Assembly: GCA_934695325.1 (NCBI GenBank)
Contig: CAKUVD010000002.1
Span: 62,001 to 126,000, forward strand
DNA from: an uncultured Bacteroidales bacterium
GTDB lineage: Bacteria; Bacteroidota; Bacteroidia; Bacteroidales; UBA932
Reading direction: 5' to 3'
DNA length: 64,000 bases
In this document: piece after piece, positions 37,701 through 44,730 of the stretch
How the letters are laid out: each line of letters opens with the position of its first letter
Numbering within the stretch: the stretch's first letter is position 1
The notes under the pieces: generated by a model
What the model was told of the DNA's origin: nothing
Database searches by the model: none
Seen by the model: only the letters and a program-made list of their open reading frames with translations
Made by a program: the position numbers and the translations under genes

Positions 37701-39033
37701 CGGTGTGCATTATCCTACTTGGACTGCCAAGGAATGGAAGGCTATCCACGCCAAGGTGTTCGGCCCTGAGTTCCAGACACATCATTATGACAAGCAGTGC
37801 TTCGAGGGCATCTACAAGGTAAGTGACGAGGAGATATGGAATGCAAGGAGGGAACTTAAGAAGACTCTCATCGACGTGGTGAAGGAGAAACTCTCGAACC
37901 CTGCGGTCGCGAACCATTATTCACCTCGCCAGGTGGTCACGATAAAGGAGACATTGCGTGACGATGTCCTCACCATAGGCTTTGCGAGACGTTTCGCGAC
38001 ATACAAGCGCGCTACATTGCTCTTCTCTGATCTCGACAGGCTTGACGCTATCGTGAACAACCCTAAGATGCCGGTTCAGTTCCTGTTCGCAGGAAAGGCT
38101 CATCCGGCGGACAAGGCAGGACAGGATCTTATCAGGCAGATCGTGGAAATCTCCAAGCAGCCGAGATTCATCGGCAAGATTGTCTTTGTCCCTGGCTATG
38201 ACATTTCTCTCGCCAAGAGGCTCGTCCAGGGTGTGGATGTGTGGATGAACAACCCTACACGCCCGCAGGAGGCTTCCGGGACATCCGGAGAGAAGGCTGC
38301 GATGAACGGCGTTATGCACTTCTCCGTGCTTGACGGCTGGTGGGTGGAAGGCTATAAGAAGGGCGCAGGCTGGGCGCTGCCTCTGGAGAGGACATACGAA
38401 GACCAGAACTATCAGAACGAACTGGACTCCGCCACTATCTACACCACCATCGAGAATGAGATAGCTCCATTATACTATGACATTGACAAGAATACCGGGC
38501 GCTCGGAAGGCTGGATAGGATATATCCGCAATACAGTGGCGCAGGTTGCCTGCAACTTCACTACGAACCGTATGCTTACTGACTATGTGAACCAGTATTA
38601 TGCTCCTCAGTCAGTCCGTGCGGCAAGCCTTGAGGCTGACGACTACAAGGTGGCGCGTGAAATAGCCGCCTGGAAGAAGCAGGTCCGCAAGGAATGGCCT
38701 GACATAGAGGTGATTTCATATACGCAGCCGGATTCTTCATATTCATTGTCACAGACGAATGTCCTGAAGGCAGAGGTCGTGCTCAATATCGGGGAGCTCA
38801 AGCCTGAGGACATCGGCGTTGAGATGCTTTTCGCCGTCACTGACAACAAGGGCAAGCTCCATATCCAGGACAAGTGCGACTTCGATGTCGTGGAGGCTAA
38901 GGACGGAGTGGTCAAGTATCAGACATCCATACTCCCTGAGAGGACTGGAATGTATCAGGTGGCGACCAGGATCTACCCTAAGAACCCGCTCCTGCCGCAT
39001 AGACAGGACTTCGGACTTGTAAGATGGTTATAG
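34795..39033 (+). CDS. Fusion of GT3 glycogen synthase and GT35 alpha-glucan phosphorylase
   Basis: A 1412-residue two-enzyme protein. Residues ~1-550 are GT3-type glycogen synthase, the animal/fungal kind that uses UDP-glucose: FEVSWEVCNKVGGIYTVI at the start, VFTTHATVLGR, and YYEPWGYTPLESLAFRVPTL in the donor domain. After a linker near 550-570, residues ~575-1412 are a GT35 phosphorylase of the short (TIGR02094-like) type: YFCMEYGLDSSLSIYSGGLG, HCNEGHAAF, TTHTPVPAGHD, and the PLP-lysine site EASGTSGEKAAMNG near residue 1165. No frameshift or stop separates them. A C-terminal extra domain (about 1290-1412) is beta-rich. Synthesis and phosphorolysis are thus on one chain. Confidence 0.9.
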   Translation: MTKELNKPDYLFEVSWEVCNKVGGIYTVIATKSLFLKSQLKRHHILIGPDVWMDTNANPDFQEEPTLWQDWRIEAAKSGLRLRIGRWNVPGNPVAVLVDFKQFLTETDTVLAKYWERFGVDSITGNWDYKESVLFGYVAGKVIESYCHFYLKSSDKVVAQFHEWQTGAGVLYLKTTKLPIATVFTTHATVLGRCLAGNNMPLYDSMESYNPEDKARQFNVMALYSLEKKAAENADVFTTVSEITARECAHFLGRPVDVVTPNGFENSFTPATEDEYAEKRKAARESLRTVASAMSGSEVAEDAIFIGIGGRYEYRNKGIDVFIDAVGKIHGSGFRGKEIHAFIMIPSGHNGPDRNLVAKLSGNGDADYTTQVSHYLMNPEYDQITRRFRELGLDNSGSSNIKVYFIPSYLNGADGVFNMRYYDLLIGLDLALFPSYYEPWGYTPLESLAFRVPTLTTTLAGFGVWVDTHYEKEHPGIEVVKRNDTNYTEVVDAVAERIREVALITDDQRKEYMDNAKDVSSIALWENQIQYYQEAYSKAIDKVVAANGAFPESTEKPIMKYERIQVSTPSWKSVMVTRHLPEALSGLETLSKNLWWCWNESAKALFKAIDPEIWHNSGHNPMVVLDTVSLKRFNDLSKDAAFVGQYESVMQEFDAYMALKAERKDPSIGYFCMEYGLDSSLSIYSGGLGILAGDYLKETSDMNVNLVAVGLLYRYGYFTQVLSAQGDQVAKYDAQNFSKIPASPVMDKDGNWVTTSVAFPGRTITARIWKVAVGRTDLYLLDTDYEANIDEDRQVTYHLYGGDWENRLKQELLLGVGGVRALRALGLNPQVYHCNEGHAAFIGLERLREYIQNDNLDFPEALEVVRASSLFTTHTPVPAGHDAFDEGLLRKYIGHYPQRLKIDWETMMGLGKINGADVNEKFSMSILAANISQNVNGVSMLHGKVSQEIFSNMYPGYLPEELYISYVTNGVHYPTWTAKEWKAIHAKVFGPEFQTHHYDKQCFEGIYKVSDEEIWNARRELKKTLIDVVKEKLSNPAVANHYSPRQVVTIKETLRDDVLTIGFARRFATYKRATLLFSDLDRLDAIVNNPKMPVQFLFAGKAHPADKAGQDLIRQIVEISKQPRFIGKIVFVPGYDISLAKRLVQGVDVWMNNPTRPQEASGTSGEKAAMNGVMHFSVLDGWWVEGYKKGAGWALPLERTYEDQNYQNELDSATIYTTIENEIAPLYYDIDKNTGRSEGWIGYIRNTVAQVACNFTTNRMLTDYVNQYYAPQSVRAASLEADDYKVAREIAAWKKQVRKEWPDIEVISYTQPDSSYSLSQTNVLKAEVVLNIGELKPEDIGVEMLFAVTDNKGKLHIQDKCDFDVVEAKDGVVKYQTSILPERTGMYQVATRIYPKNPLLPHRQDFGLVRWL

Positions 39034-39911
39034 CCACAGGATTTTTCGACGGTGTCCATCTCGGGCACCGTTTTATTTTACGTCAGCTCGTCGAGGAAGC
39101 GCACCGGCGTGATGACGAGAGTATGGTCGTGACCTTCTGGCCGCATCCGCGCAATGTGCTGCAGGATGACGCCAGGAATCTCAGGCTGCTCACGTCAATG
39201 GACGAGAAGAAGGCATTGCTGAAGTCCATCGGTGTGGACCGGGTGGAAGTGATACCTTTCACGAAGGAGTTCTGTCGTCAGACTACGGAGGAATATCTGC
39301 GGGACTATATCATCGGCAGGCTGTCCGGCAAGGCCGTGCTTGTAGGCTATGACAACAGGATTGGGTCTGACAGGTGCACGCCTGAGCAGACAGCTGCGAT
39401 TGCGCGGCATCTCGGGCTGGACGTGCTGACTCCTGTCAGCTGCGCTGATGCGAACGGTGTGGTCATAAGCTCGACCAAGATAAGGAATCTCCTTTCGGCC
39501 GGTGACATAGCCGGGGCCAATGCAATGCTCGGCTATGAATATCAGCTTTATGGCGTGGTCGTGTCCGGTAACAGGCTCGGGCATACGATCGGGTTTCCGA
39601 CAGCGAATATGCAACTGTACGAGCCTCTGAAACTGATACCTGGCAACGGCGTCTATCTAGTCCGGGTCGAGACTCTCGGCAAGATGTGGTATGGAATGTG
39701 CAACATCGGCGTCCGGCCGACTCTCGGCTCAGGGAATGCCCGCACCATTGAGACGAACATTTTCGGCTTTGACGAGGATATCTACGGACTGGATATGCGC
39801 ATATCATTCATCAGCAAGATTCGCGATGAGGTGAAGTTCAATGATTTCTCTCTCTTGGCGGCTCAATTGGAGAAAGACCGTGCGCATTGCCTGGAAGTTC
39901 TGAAAAAATGA
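39024..39911 (+). CDS. ribF: Riboflavin kinase / FAD synthetase
   Basis: Bifunctional enzyme (295 residues) making FMN and FAD. The N-terminal nucleotidyltransferase has FFDGVHLGHRFIL, VVTFWPHP and SSTKIRNLL. The C-terminal flavokinase has GNRLGHTIGFPTANM and GVYLVRV...MWYGMCNIGVRPT. It starts unusually close to the FDGVHLGH motif (MVIATGFFDG). Its start overlaps the end of the fusion gene by 10 bases, so it belongs to the same transcript. Confidence 0.93.
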   Translation: MVIATGFFDGVHLGHRFILRQLVEEAHRRDDESMVVTFWPHPRNVLQDDARNLRLLTSMDEKKALLKSIGVDRVEVIPFTKEFCRQTTEEYLRDYIIGRLSGKAVLVGYDNRIGSDRCTPEQTAAIARHLGLDVLTPVSCADANGVVISSTKIRNLLSAGDIAGANAMLGYEYQLYGVVVSGNRLGHTIGFPTANMQLYEPLKLIPGNGVYLVRVETLGKMWYGMCNIGVRPTLGSGNARTIETNIFGFDEDIYGLDMRISFISKIRDEVKFNDFSLLAAQLEKDRAHCLEVLKK

Positions 39912-39927
39912 TTATATTTACGGAACT

Positions 39928-40431
39928 ATGGATGCTTTCGATATAATATGGCTTGTCGTGTGCATTGGTCTTCCAGTGCTTTCCGGGCTGTTTTCGTCTG
40001 GCAAGAAGAAGCCGGCGAAGGGGAGCCCGAGGCCACAGGCCGGAAGCGGGCGTGGACTGGCGGACGTGCTCAAGGACATTGTCCTGGAGATGACGGATGC
40101 GGACACTGCCGACTCGGTGGGTGACGAGCCAGCCGCGGATGTTGCACATACGCTTGCGGAAGGGAATCACGGTTTTGAGACGATGCGGGTTCCGGTCGAG
40201 AATGCTCGTTTGGAGAAGACTCCCGGAGTCCTTCCTGCTTCTGCGTATTCCATAAGACAGCATTCCTCTGTGCCTGTCGCGCAAGAGCGCTTTGACGATT
40301 CCGAGATTCGTGCAGACGCTGACGCCCATACTGTGGAAAAGCCTCGGAAACGAAATGATAAAGAGATCATTGACCCGGAGAAGATGGTGATATATACGGC
40401 CATTATGAACCCCAAATTCAAAGAGTACTGA
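39928..40431 (+). CDS. Single-helix membrane protein, unknown
   Basis: A 167-residue protein with one N-terminal transmembrane helix (about residues 5-22, DIIWLVVCIGLPVLSGLF). A basic stretch GKKKPAKG follows, then a long low-complexity acidic and polar middle. The conserved-looking end reads DKEIIDPEKMVIYTAIMNPKFKEY. The C-terminal motif looks like the functional part, on the cytoplasmic side given the positive residues after the helix. I do not recognise a characterised function. Likely the last gene of the xseA-ribF operon. Confidence 0.6.
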   Translation: MDAFDIIWLVVCIGLPVLSGLFSSGKKKPAKGSPRPQAGSGRGLADVLKDIVLEMTDADTADSVGDEPAADVAHTLAEGNHGFETMRVPVENARLEKTPGVLPASAYSIRQHSSVPVAQERFDDSEIRADADAHTVEKPRKRNDKEIIDPEKMVIYTAIMNPKFKEY

Positions 40432-40453
40432 ACGGAGTCTCAGAAAAATTGAC

Positions 40454-40461
40454 TATATTTG
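40454..40461 (+). promoter_or_regulatory. Putative -7 box of greA promoter
   Basis: TATATTTG, placing the transcription start near 40467 and leaving a leader of about 70 bases that contains a hairpin. -33 element not obvious. Confidence 0.45.
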
Positions 40462-40475
40462 CATAGAATATATCA

Positions 40476-40505
40476 GGGTTCTGTCTTAGGGCAGGACTCG
40501 TTTTT
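40476..40505 (+). terminator. Hairpin plus T run in greA leader (possible attenuator)
   Basis: Arms 40476-40485 and 40490-40499 pair over 10 positions with G-U wobbles and a 4-base TTAG loop. TTTTT follows at 40501-40505. It lies between the greA -7 box and the start codon, so it could stop transcription early. The stem is modest. Confidence 0.5.
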
Positions 40506-40536
40506 AATTTTGTATATACAATAAAAACTAATAATT

Positions 40537-41007
40537 ATGGCAGAAGTTCATTATATGACCCAGGATGGTCTTGACAAACTTAAGAAAGATCTGTCTGACG
40601 CACTTGCCCAGCGCCCTGTGATTTCAGCGGCTATAGCCGAGGCGAGAGAGAAAGGCGATCTTTCGGAGAATGCCGAGTATGATGCCGCCAGGGATGCGCA
40701 GGCATTGCTCGAGTTGAAGATTGCGAACCTGAAGAATCTTGTCGCCAATGCCAAGGTGATCGACGAGTCCCAGATAGGCACGGACAAGGTGCAGATGATG
40801 AATAAGGTTAAGGTGGAGAATATGGCTATGCACCAGGTGATGGAGTTCACCATAGTAGGTGAGACCGAGGCTGACTTCGCTCACGGCAAGCTCGCTTCCA
40901 CTACGCCTATCGCCAAGGCTCTTCTCGGCCACTCGAAGGGTGAGATCGTGGATGCCAAGGTGCCTTCAGGGGTAATAAAGTTCAAGATTCTGGATATCAC
41001 GCTCTAG
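40537..41007 (+). CDS. greA: Transcript cleavage factor GreA
   Basis: Rescues backtracked RNA polymerase by stimulating transcript cleavage (156 residues). The N-terminal coiled coil (about 1-75) carries the acidic tip as EKGDLSENAEYDAA. The C-terminal FKBP-like domain has FTIVGETEADF and STTPIAKALLGHSKGEIV. Length is normal. The HIT gene follows after 3 bases. Confidence 0.95.
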   Translation: MAEVHYMTQDGLDKLKKDLSDALAQRPVISAAIAEAREKGDLSENAEYDAARDAQALLELKIANLKNLVANAKVIDESQIGTDKVQMMNKVKVENMAMHQVMEFTIVGETEADFAHGKLASTTPIAKALLGHSKGEIVDAKVPSGVIKFKILDITL

Positions 41008-41010
41008 ACT

Positions 41011-41415
41011 ATGGCTACCATATTCACGAGAATCGCCAAGGGCGAGATTCCGTCATACAAGGTTGCGGAAAATGAGGATTTCTATGCTTTTTTGGATATC
41101 AATCCTCTGGTTAAGGGGCATACGCTTGTGATTCCCAAGAATGTGGAGGATGACTATATCTTTCACCTGGATGACAAGACGTATCTCGGGTTATGCGCCT
41201 TCGCCAAGAAGGTGGCGCTTGCCATTCAGGCGGCTGTTCCTTGCAAGAGGATAGGCGTCTGTGTGCTCGGTATGGAAGTGCCTCATACTCATATTCATCT
41301 CGTGCCGCTCCAGACGGAGGCTGACATTGACTTCAGAAAGGAGAAACTGAAACTTTCTCCGGAAGAGTTCCAGACTATAGCATCTTCAATCCTTTCAGAA
41401 TATGAGAAACTCTAG
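41011..41415 (+). CDS. HIT family nucleotide-binding protein
   Basis: A 134-residue histidine-triad protein, related to Hint/HinT nucleoside phosphoramidases. The opening TIFTRIAKGEIPSYKVAE and the active-site triad HTHIHLVPL are complete. Substrate unknown. Its end overlaps the next lipoprotein gene by 14 bases. Confidence 0.9.
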   Translation: MATIFTRIAKGEIPSYKVAENEDFYAFLDINPLVKGHTLVIPKNVEDDYIFHLDDKTYLGLCAFAKKVALAIQAAVPCKRIGVCVLGMEVPHTHIHLVPLQTEADIDFRKEKLKLSPEEFQTIASSILSEYEKL

Positions 41416-42544
41416 AAAATTCGCAGCCGTTTCTACGGCGTTTGCCGCTGTATTGATGTCATCCTGCTGCAGGACTGCCAAGATAGAGGGCACTGTGGCT
41501 GACGCTCCGGAGTCCGAGGTCATCGTCAAGCTGCTGGATGTAAATCGCTATAAGGTGCTTGACACGCTGAAGACTGATGCTTCCGGCCGGTTTTCATATA
41601 AGACTCCGGTCGCAGATGCTCAGCCCGAGTTCATATATCTGTTCTATAAGGATACCAGGATAGCCTCACTGCTTCTCCAGAAAGGAGATAAGGTCAATGT
41701 CTCAGCAGACACTCTAGGGACATATTCTGTCACCGGTTCTGACGAGACTCTCAAACTTATGAACGTGGAGAAGGACGAGGCTGAGTTCAATGACAAGTTC
41801 TATTCGGCCTCAGCACGTCTTGCCGATATGAATCCTGATTCCGCCGAGGCTCAGCAGCTGAGGAAGGACATTACGGCGCAGTATGTGGCTTATTACAGGA
41901 AGTGCGTGAGATACATTCTCCAGAACTCTCATTCGCTCACGGCCATACCGGTGCTTTATCAGACTGTGGGTGACGGCTTGCCGGTGTTCGGTCAGGTGAC
42001 TGATGCGATTCATTTCAGGAATATCTGTGATTCCCTTCAGACAGTCTATCCTGAATCCAAGTATGTGAAGGCACTGGATGAAGAGGCTGCGAGAAGGCAG
42101 CAGATGCTCACTCTGAATTCCCGTATCCAGAGCGCCGATGCGGCCGGTTTCCCTGACATCGAACTGGCTGATGTGAACGGCAAGAAAGTAAAGCTCAGCA
42201 GCCTGGACTCCAAGGTGGTGATGGTGTATTTCTGGGATTCGTCAGATGCCGCCCAGAAGATGTTCAATTCTGATGTGCTCAAGCCTATCTACAATGAGTT
42301 CCATCAGAAGGGATTTGATATCTACAGCGTCGCCGCCGGCTCAGACAAGGCTACGTGGGCGTCAGTCGTGAAGAATCAGCAGCTTCCGTGGACCAATGTC
42401 TGTGACGCTTCGGGTTCTGCCTTGACGCTTTACAATGTCAGCTCTCTCCCGCTGGTTCATTTCATCGTGAACGGAACCATAGTCGAGGCGCCGGGCGTGA
42501 AGGATGCCGCCACGTTGCGTAACTTCTTGAGCTCCAAGTTGTAA
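41402..42544 (+). CDS. Thioredoxin-fold lipoprotein without CXXC
   Basis: A 380-residue predicted lipoprotein with lipobox near residue 22 (VLMSSC). The N-terminal part is a DUF4369-like beta domain (KIEGTVADAPESEVIVKLLDVN). A helical middle follows, then a TlpA/AhpC-type thioredoxin-like C-terminal domain (FPDIELADVNGKKVKLSSL, VVMVYFWDSSDAAQKMF, LPLVHFIVNGTI). In redox-active TlpA proteins the position after the FW dipeptide holds CXXC; here it is DSSDAAQ, with no cysteine. So it probably keeps the fold but not thiol chemistry. Likely in the periplasm, anchored to a membrane. Confidence 0.78.
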   Translation: MRNSRKFAAVSTAFAAVLMSSCCRTAKIEGTVADAPESEVIVKLLDVNRYKVLDTLKTDASGRFSYKTPVADAQPEFIYLFYKDTRIASLLLQKGDKVNVSADTLGTYSVTGSDETLKLMNVEKDEAEFNDKFYSASARLADMNPDSAEAQQLRKDITAQYVAYYRKCVRYILQNSHSLTAIPVLYQTVGDGLPVFGQVTDAIHFRNICDSLQTVYPESKYVKALDEEAARRQQMLTLNSRIQSADAAGFPDIELADVNGKKVKLSSLDSKVVMVYFWDSSDAAQKMFNSDVLKPIYNEFHQKGFDIYSVAAGSDKATWASVVKNQQLPWTNVCDASGSALTLYNVSSLPLVHFIVNGTIVEAPGVKDAATLRNFLSSKL

Positions 42545-42570
42545 ACTAGGTTTGACAATAATAAGGCTCC

Positions 42571-42610
42571 CTGCTGATGCGCATCATTGCGATGTCTCGG
42601 CAGAGAGTTT
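42571..42610 (+). terminator. Possible terminator after thioredoxin-like gene
   Basis: A 7-bp outer stem (42571-42577 with 42597-42603, one G-U) encloses a 4-bp inner stem (CGCA/TGCG). TTTT follows at 42607-42610. Weak T tract. Confidence 0.4.
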
Positions 42611-42768
42611 TCGTATATGTGTGCCTGTCGTGCGTGAATGTCAATGTTGATTATCAATGATAGCTATAGGCGACATCATTCGGGTATCATTTGTCAGATA
42701 AAAAAAGAGGGGATAGAGCAGAGTGCCTTTACGGCACTAGGTCAATGGCTCCAAATTGCAGAGTTCCC

Positions 42769-42906
42769 TTAATATCTGCGATAGTGAGTCTTGACCTTTT
42801 CCTCCTTACCGAGGCGAATACGTTTGTACGTCTTTACCTTGGTAATTTTGGAAATCTCCACTCTAATGGAGATTTGGACACGTTGATGTGTTTTTCTACG
42901 TTTCAT
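42769..42906 (-). CDS. Possible 45-residue highly basic peptide
   Basis: Leftward frame starting MKRRKTHQRVQ and ending KVKTHYRRY, 45 residues with about 17 Lys/Arg and only three Glu. It lies downstream of a TACCTTTG box and a terminator-like hairpin, both on the same strand, which hints at an attenuated small gene. I do not recognise the sequence; it could be a nucleic-acid-binding peptide, a toxin-like peptide, a degenerate fragment of a larger gene, or chance. Too short for standard gene finders. Confidence 0.3.
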   Translation of the reverse strand: MKRRKTHQRVQISIRVEISKITKVKTYKRIRLGKEEKVKTHYRRY

Positions 42907-42977
42907 TGTGATATAATAAGCTGGTTGCTAGAAAAACTTCGGCGGCCTCTAATCAGTACTTCCCCTCTAAAGTGAAA

Positions 42978-43018
42978 AAGACAGACTTCCATTTTAAGGG
43001 GAAATGGGAGTCTGTCTT
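42978..43018. terminator. Strong 17-bp hairpin, bidirectional terminator
   Basis: Arms 42978-42994 and 43002-43018 form a 17-bp stem (one G-U) with a 7-base loop. T-rich DNA follows on the right (TTATTTTT) and five A precede it on the left, giving a T run for leftward transcription too. Works as a terminator in either direction. Confidence 0.7.
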
Positions 43019-43047
43019 ATTTTTCGCTTATCATCACAATGATAATG

Positions 43048-43055
43048 CAAAGGTA
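43048..43055 (-). promoter_or_regulatory. Putative leftward -7 box
   Basis: Reading leftward, TACCTTTG. A transcript from it would immediately run into the hairpin at 42978-43018 and then the 45-residue frame. No -33 element at the proper distance. Confidence 0.35.
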
Positions 43056-43158
43056 AATAAATTTTTCTGATTGCTATGGCTTTCGCAAAAAAAGTTTCCG
43101 GTGATGCGATTCTGACATCCTAGGTGACGCTGTCAGGTGGGGGCGGTGAGATGTGTGC

Positions 43159-43193
43159 AAAAAAAATAGCGGAGCATCGTATCGGTGCTCCGC
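43159..43193 (-). terminator. Terminator of the mosaic lipoprotein gene
   Basis: An 11-bp stem (43169-43179 with 43183-43193, one G-U) and a 3-base loop. Reading leftward it is followed by TA and eight T. It is 26 bases beyond the stop codon at 43219; textbook Rho-independent form. Confidence 0.85.
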
Positions 43194-43218
43194 CGCTGAT
43201 ATTTGTTCTGCTATTGGA

Positions 43219-44712
43219 TTAGCGATATTTTATATTGAAGTAATATATTGTCGTAACTGGACCTTTAGTCATCGTGTAGGTGTATTGAATATGCCAAGAG
43301 TTTTTATCACTTGTCATTAGTGCATTATTGAAAGTTGTCTCTAATGTTTGGTTTTTATTAAAGGATTGATTATAAATATAGTTGTTTAAATCATTCCAAA
43401 TTTGTAAATTATAGGAACCAATAGTTCCATAACTATTTCGTGTGATTTTCGTGCTGACTGAAACTGGTATTTCATCTGCTGGAATATAAAATGATGGAGA
43501 AATTATCTCAGGAGCTGATGAAGAACCATATAGTTCAACTCGATCATTATAAAAGTTGGTGTGAAATAGTCCTGAAGATCTTTTTTTCCACGGATTATCT
43601 CCGCTATTCTTCGGCGGATTGGCGATGTACGGCAGACCGGTGATGTGGCGGGTGACGGTGGCCTCGCCGGTGTATTCGGTGCCGTCGGCAGATTCATAGA
43701 CTACTGTGGCCTTGATGTCTTTCTGGCCCCAAGTAGTGTGCCCTGTCGTCGCTTCCATATCAATCACCTCACCTTCATTGCCAGTGCGTGTGAAATTCTC
43801 ACCATCCACTACGAGAGTAAAGGACTTGAACTTCAGTAGCTTTGCCGGAATGCCGGAACGCTCGATGGTATATGTCGCCTTGCCTGCGCCCATCCAGTCG
43901 TTGGTGACGGCATTGGCTGCATTAACGTCTTTTCCTGATGTGCTTTCGTCCCCTATGTAATAGCTATATGAAGTGGGGAAGCCTGTTATGGAGACGTTCA
44001 ACTTTACACTTGCAGGAGTGAACTCCGAAACCTTGACGGCCTTGTTCCCATCCACGGTGACGCTTGACCAGCTCTTGAACATTGACTCGCCGGACTCGTT
44101 CGTCATCTTCATCCAGAAACCTGTCATCCCTGCAGGGACATTGACGAAAGCAGCATTGTCCTTCAAATCTGCGGAAACTGTCTTCTCCCCGCTGAAAGAA
44201 GAACCGTCAAATGAGCTGACAGACGCCTCATTTGCGTGAAACTCAATGCTCTTGATCACATCACTTAGAATCGCCACTGACCTCACTTCCGATGGCGCCT
44301 TGAACTCGGCTGAAAGAACGATATGATTCTCTTCATCGCGGACTACGGTATTGTCCTTCGCCTGAAGCCACGGCCTGCCGTTCTGCGTATATGCCGGCTT
44401 GCCGTCAGCACCGCAGCAATTATAATATAGGTCGATGTTTTTGCTCTCTTCGAGCGGCTTGCTGAAAGTTCCGCTGAAAGAATTTCTCGCATCAGCGCTG
44501 TTCGTAAGCCTTGCGACGCTTCCGTTTGTCGCCACAGCGATGATGACATCTCCATCCTCGAACATATAGTTTCCGTCATCGCCAAGCCCGACACGAGTCT
44601 CGGGAATGGTAAGGTCAATGCTCTCGCCTTTCAGCGCAGGCTCATTGAGGTCAGCCTTGTTGCAGGAAAATACTGCGACGGCTGTCGATATGAGAATAAT
44701 TAACTTTTTCAT
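43219..44712 (-). CDS. Surface lipoprotein, fimbrillin-like, with mosaic 3' end
   Basis: A 497-residue predicted lipoprotein; signal and lipobox AVFSC, Cys near residue 17. The N-terminal half resembles Bacteroidales fimbrillin-type or adhesin lipoproteins (ETRVGLGDDGNYMFEDGDVIIAV early; beta-rich throughout), but the match is loose. A repeat-like beta domain spans about 230-370. The last ~125 residues (from about ANPPKNSGDNPWKKRS) are coded by clearly AT-rich DNA: by hand count 22% GC in 43321-43380 against 55% in 44041-44100. That suggests replacement of the C-terminal domain by recombination. It is the second gene of a unit with the small peptide gene. Confidence 0.65.
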   Translation of the reverse strand: MKKLIILISTAVAVFSCNKADLNEPALKGESIDLTIPETRVGLGDDGNYMFEDGDVIIAVATNGSVARLTNSADARNSFSGTFSKPLEESKNIDLYYNCCGADGKPAYTQNGRPWLQAKDNTVVRDEENHIVLSAEFKAPSEVRSVAILSDVIKSIEFHANEASVSSFDGSSFSGEKTVSADLKDNAAFVNVPAGMTGFWMKMTNESGESMFKSWSSVTVDGNKAVKVSEFTPASVKLNVSITGFPTSYSYYIGDESTSGKDVNAANAVTNDWMGAGKATYTIERSGIPAKLLKFKSFTLVVDGENFTRTGNEGEVIDMEATTGHTTWGQKDIKATVVYESADGTEYTGEATVTRHITGLPYIANPPKNSGDNPWKKRSSGLFHTNFYNDRVELYGSSSAPEIISPSFYIPADEIPVSVSTKITRNSYGTIGSYNLQIWNDLNNYIYNQSFNKNQTLETTFNNALMTSDKNSWHIQYTYTMTKGPVTTIYYFNIKYR

Positions 44713-44730
44713 TTTTAGATAGTTTTACGG

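Larger units (their letters stand above)
42545..43218. other. 674-base region with several hairpins and no firm gene
   Basis: Between the thioredoxin-like gene and the convergent mosaic lipoprotein gene. It holds the weak hairpin at 42571, a 9-bp perfect hairpin around 42850-42875 (AAATCTCCA / TGGAGATTT), a strong hairpin at 42978-43018, a leftward TACCTTTG box at 43048-43055 and the terminator at 43159-43193. One 45-codon leftward frame is described separately. Base composition is more AT-rich than flanking genes. No insertion-sequence ends or target duplications were recognised. Confidence 0.5.

Noticed and set aside
42691..42975. 94-codon rightward frame in the intergenic region
   Set aside because: No recognisable domain, overlaps the start of the strong hairpin and lies opposite the more gene-like basic frame.
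42545..43218. Insertion-sequence remnant
   Set aside because: The hairpins look like terminators; no terminal repeats, target duplication or transposase-like frame were found.
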